Assembly: GCA_907163375.1 (NCBI GenBank)
Contig: CAJQUW010003203.1
Location: 124,001-188,000, forward strand
Length of the DNA stretch: 64,000 nt
Reading direction: 5' to 3'
From: Prostheceraeus crozeri
Taxonomy: Eukaryota > Platyhelminthes > Polycladida > Euryleptidae
Both the position numbers and the translations under genes were made by a program. Below are positions 52,360 to 62,029 of the stretch, in pieces (within the stretch, counting starts at the first letter, position 1; each line of letters begins with the position of its first letter). The notes beneath the pieces are model-generated. The model searched no databases and had not been told where the DNA came from. It worked only from the letters and a program-made list of their open reading frames with translations.

Positions 52360-54126
52360 AGAGAGAGATAAGAGAGAGATATAAATGTTTATATTTTCAA
52401 GACAATGGAAATCATGGAAAGTACACAGAAAGTAACTGCTGCATGATCAAATTATGATGCTACTACTATGTAGGCCTATATAATGAATTCAAAAGTTAAG
52501 CGATTGGTGTCTGGTTGATGAGAATACACGTATATGGGAAGAAACTGTTCCGTCTTCGCGTAGTTTTGGCGACGGGTTGGATGAAACGACCGGTTCTCTG
52601 AGATCTTGGCGGGCAAAGTTCATGAAGGGGATGTTCTCTGTATTTGGATGCCTTTAGCAGAAGTTTCGCTGATGCCTCGTGCCTGCGTAATGTCAAGTCT
52701 GGAAAGCTGTCGCATTGGCAACTCTCTCCACAAATGATGTGGTGGGCGCGTTTTTTGGAGCTTTCTCATGCCATCTTCGTGCTTAGTGAGCATTCCAACC
52801 ATAACAGGTGAGCAGTATTCCATAATGGATAATATCAAGCCATGGTAAATCCGCATCAGGTTACTCTTGTCCATGTAGGGCTTCAGTATGCGCAGTGCGT
52901 ATAGTCGTTGGGAGGAAATCTTGTTGATGTGCGCACAGTGTCTGTCCCATTTCAGATCGGAAGTTAGGAACATGCCAAGTATCTTCAATTCTGTTACTTG
53001 AGCCAATGTTCCGACAACAGGGCTGCACACCATTGGAGACTTGGGAATCCATAGATGCTTGCATTTGCGAGTGTTTAGGGAGAGACCTACAGAATGAGAT
53101 CATGAGTCATCATGCTGTCATTTTCAATAACACAATGTTGCATGTCGTTATTGTCCATTGAAGTGGCCGGGACTACAAAGGTACAATCGTCGATATACTT
53201 GATTACGACGCTCGAGGCCTTTTTGGGACGCAGTGATGCAACAACCAAGTTGAACAAGAACGGTCCGAGGATGGAGCCCTGCGGAATTCCTGACGTGACT
53301 GGTAGCCAATTGCTGTTTTCTGATAAAATTCTCACACATTGACTTCTATTTTGCAGATAATCAGCAGTCCATCTGATAAAGCCATCTGGTAGGTCGCTTT
53401 CAATGAGGCATTTTAAGATCACATCGTGACGTACCTGATCAAACGTTTTTGTGAAGTCGTATGCAAGGATGCTCACATCCACTGTGTCTGGGTCTTCAAA
53501 GAAATTAGTGATGTGATCATGGATACAAATCAGAGCTGAAGTGGTCGAGGATAGCTTCATATTCCCAAATTGACGAGGCCCACAATGTTGTCTGAGTGCT
53601 GAAGAAACTCCGGTATCCAGGATCAGTTTCTCACAAATCTTTGAGAAATACGGCAGTATCGAAATTGGTCGCAATTCATGCTTTGAGATTGGAGTCGACT
53701 TTGGTACGGGAGAGATAACACTTCTTTTCCAGCTAGCAGGGAATTGACATCGTAGTATAGAGACATTTATAATGTGTGCCAAAGGCGGGGCAATAACATG
53801 AGCTGCAGCTTTACAAAGGAACCCAGGAATGTCATCAAAGCCCGGAGCTTTATGACTCTTCATTGAGACAAGAGATTCGAATACGGCTTTCACTTCAATG
53901 ACAGGGCACCATGAGGACGAAGAGTCACGAGCCTGGTATTGGTCCGGGAAAGACAAATCTTGCATGTCAACTTGGTAGGACTTAAAGATGGCATTGATCT
54001 CTTCCGCAGCGCAGAAAGCATTGGGAAACGAGTTGAGCAGGGAGTTGATGGCCGTGAGTCGAGAAGTCTTTGATCTCTTGGTTTCATTGACCGTCTTCCA
54101 CAGCTCCTTCGAACCCTCTGCAGCTG
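52360..54126 (-). mobile_element. LINE-E, APE-type LINE, 5'-truncated, inside PLE-o
   Basis: Flanked by TGTG on both sides (52356-52359 and 54127-54130). It separates VKTH from KDGSE of the PLE-o protein. It starts just upstream of the RT and has a CT/GA-rich 3' tail. Related to LINE-B and LINE-C. Confidence 0.85.
52496..54087 (-). pseudogene. LINE-E RT and C-terminal part
   Basis: The segment at 53965-53087 (292 codons) holds SHKAPGFDDIPGFLCKAA, ISPVPKSTPISKHELRPISI, AYDFTKTFDQVRHDV, SGIPQGSILGPFLF and the catalytic KYIDDCTFVVP. 53033-52620 continues with ELKILGMFLTSDLKWDRH, and 52696-52496 ends with RRHEASAKLLLKASKYREHP. Frame breaks near 53090 and 52700. ELRPISI replaces the usual DFRPIS. 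Confidence 0.85.
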
Positions 54127-54291
54127 TGTGTTTTGACTAGATGGTAGAATCTCGGCATGCGTGAATTATGCATCATGTAGTTCCTCGTTAGAGTTCTTGT
54201 AAGGCCGCTCTGCTCAGACACTTTCTTCCACACTGCGTTGAGCTTACTTTCGATAGTAGAGGCACTCATTCTACTCACAACCTCATTCCAC
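54127..54291 (-). pseudogene. PLE-o N-terminal RT piece
   Basis: Minus strand: ESKLNAVWKKVSEQSGL, then MPRFYHLVKTH, the conserved LPKxHK-type motif that precedes the palm in PLE RTs. Cut by LINE-E on one side and by the inversion junction at 54292 on the other. Confidence 0.8.
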
Positions 54292-56038
54292 ACTGCCAGG
54301 GACCCACTAGGAAGTTGTCATGGCTTCTGCAGAAGATGCTGTCGCCACTCCTCAATACAGTGTCCACACATCTCCGTAACAGTGCTCAATTGATGGATGA
54401 CATTTCGAATATCAGCAGCGAGATTCTGGCTGAACAGTCTTACCCGTTCAGTCTTGATGTGAACGCACTGTATACGACGTCTATTCCGACATCAGAAGCC
54501 ATTGACTGTGTATGCAAGTACATAGAGGAGAACAATGATATTCGAATCCCCCTACGGGCGACGTGTGTGAGAGATATATTCAAAGCTGTTCTGAACAATA
54601 CCTTCTTTGTATTCGAGAAGACAATATATCAGCGGGTTCATGGTCTACCGATGGGCAGCAGCATCTCCGGCACTTTGGCAATTATCTTTATGTACAAATT
54701 GGAGATGAGCGCTGTGAGGGTAATGCCTATTACTCTGTATCGGCGTTACGTTGACGACATTTGTGTTATCACAACGAACAAGGATGAAGCGATCCATATC
54801 CATGAGTTCATGAACCAGCTGCACCCGGATATTGAGTTCGACATTGAGCATCCAACTGACAGCAGAACTTTGCGTCTTCTAGATTTCGAGTTCACAATCA
54901 GGACCGACGGCACCACGGCATATAACTTCTATAAGAAGAAGGCTAAGAAGCCTGTCTTTATGCACCATCAGTCGGCATTACCGGGTTCAATGAAAGTCAG
55001 TGTGATCAGTAACGATGTGGAAAGAATTCGAGGAAGATGTACTAGACCAGAGGATGAAACCGCTAATCTCGAAACTTTCAGGAGCATGTTACGGGCCAAT
55101 GGATACCCAAAGGAATCAGTTCGTACAGTCAAGCGACCGAGGAGAAGAGGACGAAGGCGAGACAGGGTGGTCGACCCTGTATACCTCAGACTGCCGTTCG
55201 TATCTGACGAGGTAGATGGGAAGGTCAGGAGGATTATTCGCAAGCATGGACTTCCTGTACAAATCTACCACAAACCAAGAACGCTGTGTCAATTAGTGCA
55301 ACCTAAACAAGAGGCCCCTGCATGTGACCTAAGGAACTGCCCCCTGAGAGAACCGGACATATGCAACACCAAGAAGTGCGTCTACGAGTTGGAGTGTGTG
55401 AAGTGCCGTGAGACGTACATTGGGAGTACAGTCAGACCGCTTCATATTCGAGTTAAGGAGCATCTCCAGTCGTCTAGTAGCTCCGTGAGTGTACATAAGC
55501 TTACATGCGGCTCAACCTTCAACACTAAAGTAATTGGCCGTGCAAGGGATCAAACGTCCTTGAGGATCCTAGAGGCGGTGAAGATTCGAGAGCGAAGACC
55601 ATCCATCAACTCGCGCCAGGAACGGGAGGAACTTAGTGACCTTGTATTTTAGTTCCTTGTTTATTAATTTTTTTATTTATTTTCTTTTCTTTGCTTGTTC
55701 TTTCATCGTTCATTCGCTCACCTACCTTACCTTTATCATCTACTTGTACATACCATTGCTACATTAAGTGTATTCTTATACATTTCCTTAGCTACATTTG
55801 TATGCATGCCTGTTGTGCCGCTTGTCGTTTTAGATTTCTCTATAGACATGTTTGTGCACTTTGCGTCCTGAGTCAGCTGTTGATCACGCGATCATCAGCC
55901 GGTAGCTATTCACTGTCAATATCGCTGGTTTACATTGTAACTGCCGCACCTGAACGAAGAGGTTGACCTCGAAAATTTGTGCATTTTCAATAATACGTCA
56001 TATTCAGCAGCAACGGCTTAATTTTTTCTTATCGCAAT
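54292..56038 (+). repeat. PLE-o inverted repeat, right arm
   Basis: Starts at ACTGCCAGGGACCC and runs through the 3' region to TTATCGCAAT. About 2 kb (52317-54291) separates it from the left arm. Confidence 0.9.
54315..55652 (+). CDS. PLE-o RT and GIY-YIG protein, plus-strand copy
   Basis: 445 codons, open, the same domains as the minus copy: FSLDVNALYTTSIP, QRVHGLPMGSSISGTLA, RRYVDDICVIT, basic linker, VYELECVKCRETYIGSTVRP. It begins ~16 codons later than the minus copy because of 5' truncation (at QGPTRKL). The N-terminal RT motifs are absent, so it is probably not functional by itself despite the open frame. Confidence 0.9.
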   Translation: MSWLLQKMLSPLLNTVSTHLRNSAQLMDDISNISSEILAEQSYPFSLDVNALYTTSIPTSEAIDCVCKYIEENNDIRIPLRATCVRDIFKAVLNNTFFVFEKTIYQRVHGLPMGSSISGTLAIIFMYKLEMSAVRVMPITLYRRYVDDICVITTNKDEAIHIHEFMNQLHPDIEFDIEHPTDSRTLRLLDFEFTIRTDGTTAYNFYKKKAKKPVFMHHQSALPGSMKVSVISNDVERIRGRCTRPEDETANLETFRSMLRANGYPKESVRTVKRPRRRGRRRDRVVDPVYLRLPFVSDEVDGKVRRIIRKHGLPVQIYHKPRTLCQLVQPKQEAPACDLRNCPLREPDICNTKKCVYELECVKCRETYIGSTVRPLHIRVKEHLQSSSSSVSVHKLTCGSTFNTKVIGRARDQTSLRILEAVKIRERRPSINSRQEREELSDLVF

Positions 56039-56235
56039 TGTTGATGATGCTGCTAAAGGGAAGCGTTGATTTATTGAGATAGAAACATGAAGAACAAAGA
56101 AAAGGAAAAGTATAGAAAATATCAAGACCTTAAGATCGAAGTGCAAAGACTATGGAAAGCGAAAGCTGAAGTCGTACCAATTGTAAGAGAAAGCAATTCA
56201 AATTCTTCGGATACAGTGTATTACAGAAAATACGT

Positions 56236-56269
56236 TGCGACGTTTCGCCTTTACCGGCTTGATCACGCA
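56236..56269 (-). ncRNA. Hammerhead ribozyme candidate, PLE-p left (G3-C8)
   Basis: Minus strand: helix I TGC/GCA, core GTGATCA, helix II GCC/GGC plus flanking A's, GAAA, palindromic ACGT, cleavage-site C. Positions 3 and 8 are G and C, the reverse of the canonical pair. Confidence 0.65.
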
Positions 56270-56594
56270 CAATGAACATATCGGGATTACACCAAGCGGC
56301 AATATACAATGGGAGATATTGCACGGTAGATTATTTGAGTATAGTCGGAGGAAAGTTATGGAAGGCCTGTACATCTATCGGGCATCGGCTGATAGTCTCA
56401 TCAATGGCTGCAAGGGTCGTTTTGTGACGTATAAACCTACTTGATTTTATTCTTTCTTACTGATATCCTTTCTAGCCTATACTGTTGTTGATTTCAAGTA
56501 GTAGTATATAAGAATGTCTATTTTTATCGAATAATCTATTAATCTTATTGATTTTATGCATGGTTGGCTCTGACTTTCTCGTCTCTGTTCATTG

Positions 56595-56628
56595 TGCGTG
56601 ATCAAGCCGGTAAAGGCGAAACGTCGCA
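56595..56628 (+). ncRNA. Hammerhead ribozyme candidate, PLE-p right (G3-C8)
   Basis: Same sequence as the left copy but on the plus strand; both point outward. Confidence 0.65.
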
Positions 56629-57022
56629 ACGTATTTTCTGTAATACACTGTATCCGAAGAATTTGAATTGCTTTCTCTTAAATGTGATCATCCGGATACG
56701 AGAAGTACTACTTATTCTCGTACCAATTGTCATAGGCGCGCTTGGAGCAATTACTCCAAAGTTGAAAGACTACCTCCGCAGACCGCCAGGAAGCCATGTA
56801 ATTCACGCGCTGCAGAAAGCAGCGCTTCTCGGAAGTGCACATATTCTTCGAATGCACCTAGACTAGGTATGTATCACCGATCACAAGTGGCGAGAGCAAA
56901 ATAAATAAATAAATACATGTTGTCATATAGCGATTTTTAAAAAGTACACAAATTTCTTGTAACCGATAAATCTTGTTTTTCTCTAAAACTAAATTGGGAA
57001 TGAAGCTGCTTGTCGCCACAAT

Positions 57023-57036
57023 TGGTAGCAGAGTCG
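57023..57036 (+). promoter_or_regulatory. Gypsy primer-binding-site-like sequence
   Basis: TGGTAGCAGAGTCG two bases after CGCCACA, in the position expected at the end of a 5' LTR. TGGTAGCAGAG-type sites are common in this group. Confidence 0.6.
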
Positions 57037-57245
57037 CGTGGTTTTATTAAATTTTTCTATAAACCTTTATAAATTAATAATATTAATTCATAGAAATTAT
57101 AAATTTTAATTTGACATCCTTAGGTGCGCACTGCAGGAACCAGCCACTGGTTTTGTGATTTGCTTGATAACCGCTGTTGATCGACGTAATTCAGTTATCG
57201 AAGTTTGAGTTTACAGCAGACACGTGTAAGTAGCAAGTCCTTGAG

Positions 57246-58860
57246 AATGTTCTTTTACGAAGAAGAGGGATTACTTGATGGGTACGAACTGCAGTTGTTC
57301 CAAGGCCTACTCCAGAAAAACCGAGAATTCGAGATTCTCATGATGAAAGTCAAAATAGGTAGTCATGGGCATCCTCTTTGATAAAATCTGCGAGGCCTTC
57401 CAACTTTGTTAGAGGTAATGACAAAAAGTACATGTAGTTTATTCGAGATTTCACCAGTGGGCTAAGTTAGCTAAAGTGCCTGAAGATACATATTTTTTCA
57501 GTTTCTGTTTTCAGATGTTCGTAGAGAGCTACAGGCGTTTGAATCGTCTCCTGAAGTTCTTGCATTCGAAAGTGTTAAGGAGCTTTTTCTTGCCCATTTT
57601 ACCTCTCCGACAGAGAGGTGAGGAGCTCACATTTCCTTGTCTTCCAGAAAACAGAATAATACAGAATCATTGCCAGAATACATGACGAATCTTTTCCATC
57701 TTGCCAGAGAAACAGGAGTTCCGATCTTGTCTGAGAAGGAAAGAGACAGAGAAGTGTTTTTGGAAGGAATAAGGGACCCACAGCTTCAGGACAAGATTTT
57801 GAGGGCGACGCAATTTATCAGTTGAAGGAACCCATGGATGTTTTGAGGAGCACCCAGTATTTAGAGGATGTACTTCAGTACAGACGCAAACGAGTCCGTC
57901 CCATGGATGCGGAGTCGGAGTCGGAATCCCGGAGTCATATCATTTTTGCTGGAGTCGGAGTACTATCAAGTGATAGGACTCCGGACTCCGGCCTATAAAC
58001 AGGCCAGAAACATAATACAAGCAAATTATTTGTCCTCGTGCATATCTGTCACTGTCTTGATGTCAGCTTTCTCCGTCAAACAAAGTACAAAGACACTGCT
58101 GCATGCAAAGCTTGTAATTGTTGATGGAATTAACCGTGATAGTAAAAAAAGGATTGCCTTTTCACTCGGTGATTTAGTAGAGAAGACAAACCATCCTACC
58201 TCGATCACACCTATGCACCAAAGGTCACATCAGAGACAAAAATGAAATGCCAATTTGTTTGAGAACATTGCCTCCTGCCCTCACATTAATCGTGTGTGAT
58301 GGCTCCTCCAAAGCGCATATTAAAATCGAAAGTGTATTCATATTTTTTGAAGAAGGATGGGGATTTTCCTGCCTGGCAGAAACTGGAGAAAACCCTATAG
58401 GGAACACACCAACAAGATGGGAGGAGCCCAGTCGCATGCATCCAACTTAAAGCGACATATAATAAACTTTCATCGAAAATGATTGATGATTGATACAGCA
58501 ATGATGACTAAAAATATGTTCAGGTAAGCCTATATTGATCTATGATGCAGGTTACCAGTTTTTTTCAAAAAACTAGGCCATGTATACTTGCCACCCTGAG
58601 TCGGAGTCCTATCAAAATGATAGGAATCCGCATCCCTGGTCCTTCCAGCAGTGTCTGAGAACATAGCATCTCCGATACCTCTTCTTGATTTTTCCTCTCC
58701 ATTATTTTCAGGTGCAGCGACAACTAAATGTCGCTGTGCCAACACAGTATGAACTGTCAAGAGATTGGTCGTGCGTTCCAAGATAGTCAAAAGGCTCGCG
58801 TTTGTTTCCTTTGTAGAGATGCAAATCACATTGCCAGAAACTACCCTAAGCATGAGTCAC
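57246..58860 (+). pseudogene. Gypsy gag remnants
   Basis: Frames encode LLDGYELQLFQGLLQKNREF (57265), LPEYMTNLFHLARETGVPIL and VFLEGIRDPQLQDKILRATQ (57670-57810), typical retrotransposon capsid text, and near 58795 a degraded knuckle CFLCRDANHIARNY, where the last Cys has become Tyr. Interrupted by stops, frame changes and the 737-bp hAT-A insertion. Confidence 0.7.
57902..58638 (+). mobile_element. hAT-like element (hAT-A) with BED-finger remnant
   Basis: Ends CATGGATGCGGAGTC and inverse GACTCCGACTC...CCGCATCCCTG. The 8-bp flanks GTCCGTCC and GTCCTTCC match at 7 of 8 positions, as expected for hAT. Inside (58299 onward) a frame reads KSKVYSYFLKKDGDFPAWQK and later SNLKRH-like text with broken frame, resembling the N-terminal BED zinc finger of hAT transposases with its cysteines decayed. 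No catalytic domain: non-autonomous. Confidence 0.7.
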
Positions 58861-59016
58861 GGTTGTCGGGAAACGAAAGGAGAGGGTTGTAGTAGGTGGC
58901 CAACTCTCTTTGTCTGTTGAAGACCACCCTGGTAAAAGTGTTATTGACCACAATGTCTTCAATTTGCAAGGTGCGTCTAAAAAGTCAATCAATATTGTTA
59001 ATCCCTTTCATACTGA

Positions 59017-59097
59017 AACGCATCGGTGCGTCCCCTTACATCTCACTAAGACGCACCGGTGCGTCGCCTGATCTCTCACTAAGACACGCCGGTGCGT
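59017..59097. repeat. piggyBac subterminal palindromes
   Basis: ACGCATCGGTGCGT, ACGCACCGGTGCGT and ACACGCCGGTGCGT, spaced about 33 bp, each followed or preceded by CTCACTAAGAC-like text. Likely transposase-binding sites; this is inference. Confidence 0.65.
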
Positions 59098-59291
59098 TTG
59101 GTAATTAATGCACATCGAATGGACTTCAAGATACAGTAGTGACTAAATCTGAAGTCATTTTACATGTGCAGTGTATTAGAACACACAGTGTCCTCCTGCA
59201 TAGACTACTTGTTATTGATTGGCTGACATAAAGTGAACATCATTCTTGCGCCTGGTCATGACACATTCATTAATTCACTCACTACAAATGA

Positions 59292-61027
59292 TTGCCTGTA
59301 AACATGTCTGCGCGTCCGGTTCGATCCCGACAGCGAGTTCGGCGTTACGGTTTTGACGAGGATTCTGATAGTTGTAACTCAACAGAAGATGTACTCGATG
59401 ACGAGTTTGACGTGGACCTTGATCGTTCAGATGAAGACGGAGAGAATGAAGGCATGTCTACGAGTGAAGAAGAGTCTATGGACGAATCTCCTGTTGTTGA
59501 ATGGAGATCAACTACTTCTGAGACAGATGAAGCGATCGCATTGGACTTTTCTGGCAATCCTGGATTTTGCGAACCATTTCATTTCACCAACCTTGAAAGC
59601 TATCTGAACGCGTACCTGCCTGATGAACTAATTGAAATGATTACCAGATGGACAAATAGTCGCACTCTTATTGCTAAAGCTGAAAATTACTTGAATGACA
59701 AAGACGGCAGTCAATGGAAAAGCGTGGATATGCAAGAAATGAAAGTGTTCATTGGTTTGACATTCGCAATGGGAATTATGCGAAAGCCAACCCTCACATC
59801 ATATTGGTCGACTGAGCCTCTTTTGAAAACTGGATATTTTGGCAAGTGTATGTCCAGGGATAGATATCTTACTATTTTGCGATTCCTTAGATTTTCGGAT
59901 CCCTTTACAGTGGTGAAATCTGATCGCAATTCAAGAATATCTGGATTGCTTGATCAAGTACATACCATTTGTTCAAAATATATTCCGGATAGGAGTTTGG
60001 CTGCGGATGAGATTTTACTTCTCTTCAAAGGCCGATTGCAGTTTCGTATGTTCATTAGAACCAAAAGAGTCCGTTTCGGCATAAAGACGTACATGTTGTG
60101 CGAAAAATCCGGTTACATGCTGCACGCAGAAGTGTATTATGGGGCAACTACAGATATGGATTGCGATTTACCAGACGCAAATCATCTGTCCAAAAGTGAA
60201 AAAATCATTGCAATATTGTTGCACAGAGCTCAGCTGCTAGACAAAGGCTATATAGTTACCATCGACAATTGGTTCTGGAGCACTCGATTGGCAGAATTTT
60301 TGTGGTCTCATAAGACTGGGATGCGAGGCACGATTCGTCCAAACCGAGGAATTCCAAATATGTTGCAAACTTCAAAGCTAGACAAATTTGGTTGTGCCTA
60401 CATGCGCAAAGGGCCAGTGCTGTCAGTTAAATTCACTGACAAGAGAAACGTTTATCTCATAAGCACCGTTGATACAGCCGGCGAGCTTAGCAAAGAAAGA
60501 ATTCTTCCTGGTAACAGGAGAATTAGCTATTCAAAACCAAATGCAATAGAAAATTACAATGCAGACATGGGGGGGGGGTAGTCGACATAACCGATCAACT
60601 TCTTGCAGCAAATACATGTGCAAGGAAGTCATGGACATGGTTCAAAAAATTGGGCATTCACTTTATTCAGCGACTGCTTTTGAATGGTTATTTGAGATAC
60701 AAAAGAGATCGTGATGCTAGATGTACTTTCCTCCAATTCACAAAGCAAGCAATTATTCATTTCACAGGAGTAGAATCCTGCCCTATGAGAGGTAGACATC
60801 CAAGACTCAGAGACCAGACCAGCCGTTTGAATGAGGGTCAGATTCACAGTCCAGTATATATCGATGAAATGAAAGAGGGAAAGCGCAGTCGCCTCAGAAG
60901 AAAATGCCAGCAATGCCTGAAAAATGACACAAGAAAAGACACATTCTATCATTGTGATGCTTGTCCAGGTAACATTTCTCTATGCCCCGTCCCGTGTTTT
61001 CGACTGTGGCATGAACAATTGTTGTGA
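59292..61027 (+). pseudogene. piggyBac transposase, broken at a poly(G) run
   Basis: The first 429 codons are open: an acidic N-terminus (~15-70), FHFTNLESYLNAYLP (~97), SLAADEILLLFKGRLQFR (first catalytic Asp region, ~246), GYIVTIDNWFWSTRL (second, ~330). The third motif (MGGVD) is hit by a run of 10 G at 60569-60578, shifting the frame; DITDQLLAANTCARKS and the C-terminal Cys-rich domain (CQQCLKNDTRKDTFYHCDAC, ~60908) continue in another frame to a stop at 61027. About 575 residues in total, the usual size. Confidence 0.95.
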
Positions 61028-61303
61028 TGTTTGTCATGTAACTTGAATAAAAATGATTACAAAAAAAATATTTTTGCTTATTTTTACCGTGAGGGGCATG
61101 GTGCAAATAATTCCGTTACCGATGGAAAGGGGTTAATGGAGATTCCCAAATTTCACACTGTCCATTTTGGCACTAATCCGGATATTGACACTTTTCTGCC
61201 TACTAATTTCCATGAAACAAAAGTTCTCTTTCACTTATCTCCCAAGACATCTTTTGTGGAAATCGCTCTCTCAGTTCCCTATTAGATTCCAGACACCCTG
61301 CAA

Positions 61304-62024
61304 TAGACCCCTGCGCCGATATATTTTTCATCGGCGGCGGCGTTTGCTTCCGCCGAAACAATCGGTGGCGGCGTTTATCGGCGTACATCTGTTGAGTTCA
61401 TGGGAATAGAATCCTTCGCTATCCTTTACTATCCTTCGCTTAATCCAAAAAAACGGATAGTCTAAATCTCATTACTGATTAAAATTAGTTCAGAAGAATT
61501 CGGTAAATATTCACCATGTGAAAATGCTGTGATGCATAGAGCCTACCCAGTCGGCACAATTCACAGAAGTTGCTTTTTATCAGCTAAGGGTTCTTAATTA
61601 AGCAACAATTGTGATTTTTGTGTAATTAAGAGAGATAGGACACCCTTATATAAAGCTGAGTAACCGATAAATTATTTGTATGACATCACGGCTTCATTAC
61701 TGTACAGTGCATATAATATACGTGTACGTCCTACACTTGAATTCTAGCAAAGTTTCATATGTATGTTCAACTGTATGTTTCATAGCTTGACCGATCGATA
61801 CACATACAAGCTTATTCACCAACAACTTTGTTCCTGTCAGAATGTAGGGCTACTCTCTTGATTATACCCAACTAGAAAGCATACTTGGACTTTTCCTCAG
61901 GAACAAACGATTTGCTCCTAAGTTCCAGTTAGAAATGCAGTGAAGACAGTTAATCCATAAAATAAAACGAAAAATGTCTCCGCCGGCGCGACGCCGAAAA
62001 AGTGACCGGCGGCGCAGGGGTCTA
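61304..62024. mobile_element. hAT-like MITE (hAT-C)
   Basis: Ends TAGACCCCTGCGCCG and its inverse, 721 bp, with GGCGGCG-rich subterminal repeats. The 8-bp flanks CCCTGCAA and CCCTGCTG match at six positions. No transposase frame. Confidence 0.65.
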
Positions 62025-62029
62025 CCCTG

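Larger units (their letters stand above)
50571..56076 (-). mobile_element. PLE-o, two near-identical inverted copies, LINE-E inside
   Basis: Inserted in LINE-D with a 12-bp target duplication AGATAGAAACAT (50560-50571 and 56077-56088). The main copy reads on the minus strand from 54291 down to 50571, split by LINE-E; a 5'-truncated copy lies head to head on the plus strand (54292-56038). The arms are 1746 and 1747 bp. Confidence 0.9.
56185..56717 (+). mobile_element. PLE-p, short, with inverted termini and two hammerheads
   Basis: Flanked by a 13-bp target duplication TCGTACCAATTGT (56172-56184 and 56718-56730) inside LINE-D. About 90 bp at 56187-56277 recur inverted at 56584-56675. Between them a short plus-strand frame (56235-56444: KVMEGLYIYRASADSLINGC) looks like the C-terminus of a PLE endonuclease. 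Confidence 0.8.
49323..56910 (+). mobile_element. LINE-D, REL-type LINE, 5'-truncated, with two PLE insertions
   Basis: The 15-bp target duplication AAATACATGTTGTCA (49308-49322 and 56911-56925) brackets it. It starts inside the RT and ends in an AAAT-repeat tail. PLE-o is inserted at 50571 and PLE-p at 56185. The protein belongs to the R2/NeSL-like group with a C-terminal restriction-like endonuclease. Confidence 0.85.
59002..61132 (+). mobile_element. piggyBac transposon
   Basis: TTAA on both sides (58998-59001 and 61133-61136), ends TCCCTTTCAT and inverse GGAAAGGGG, 2131 bp. Contains one transposase gene with a single frame break. Three subterminal palindromic repeats lie near the left end. 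Confidence 0.95.

Noticed and set aside
55860..55910. Hammerhead in the PLE-o 3' region (TGATCACGCGATCATCA palindrome)
   Set aside because: No GAAA box or helix I in the right places on either strand.
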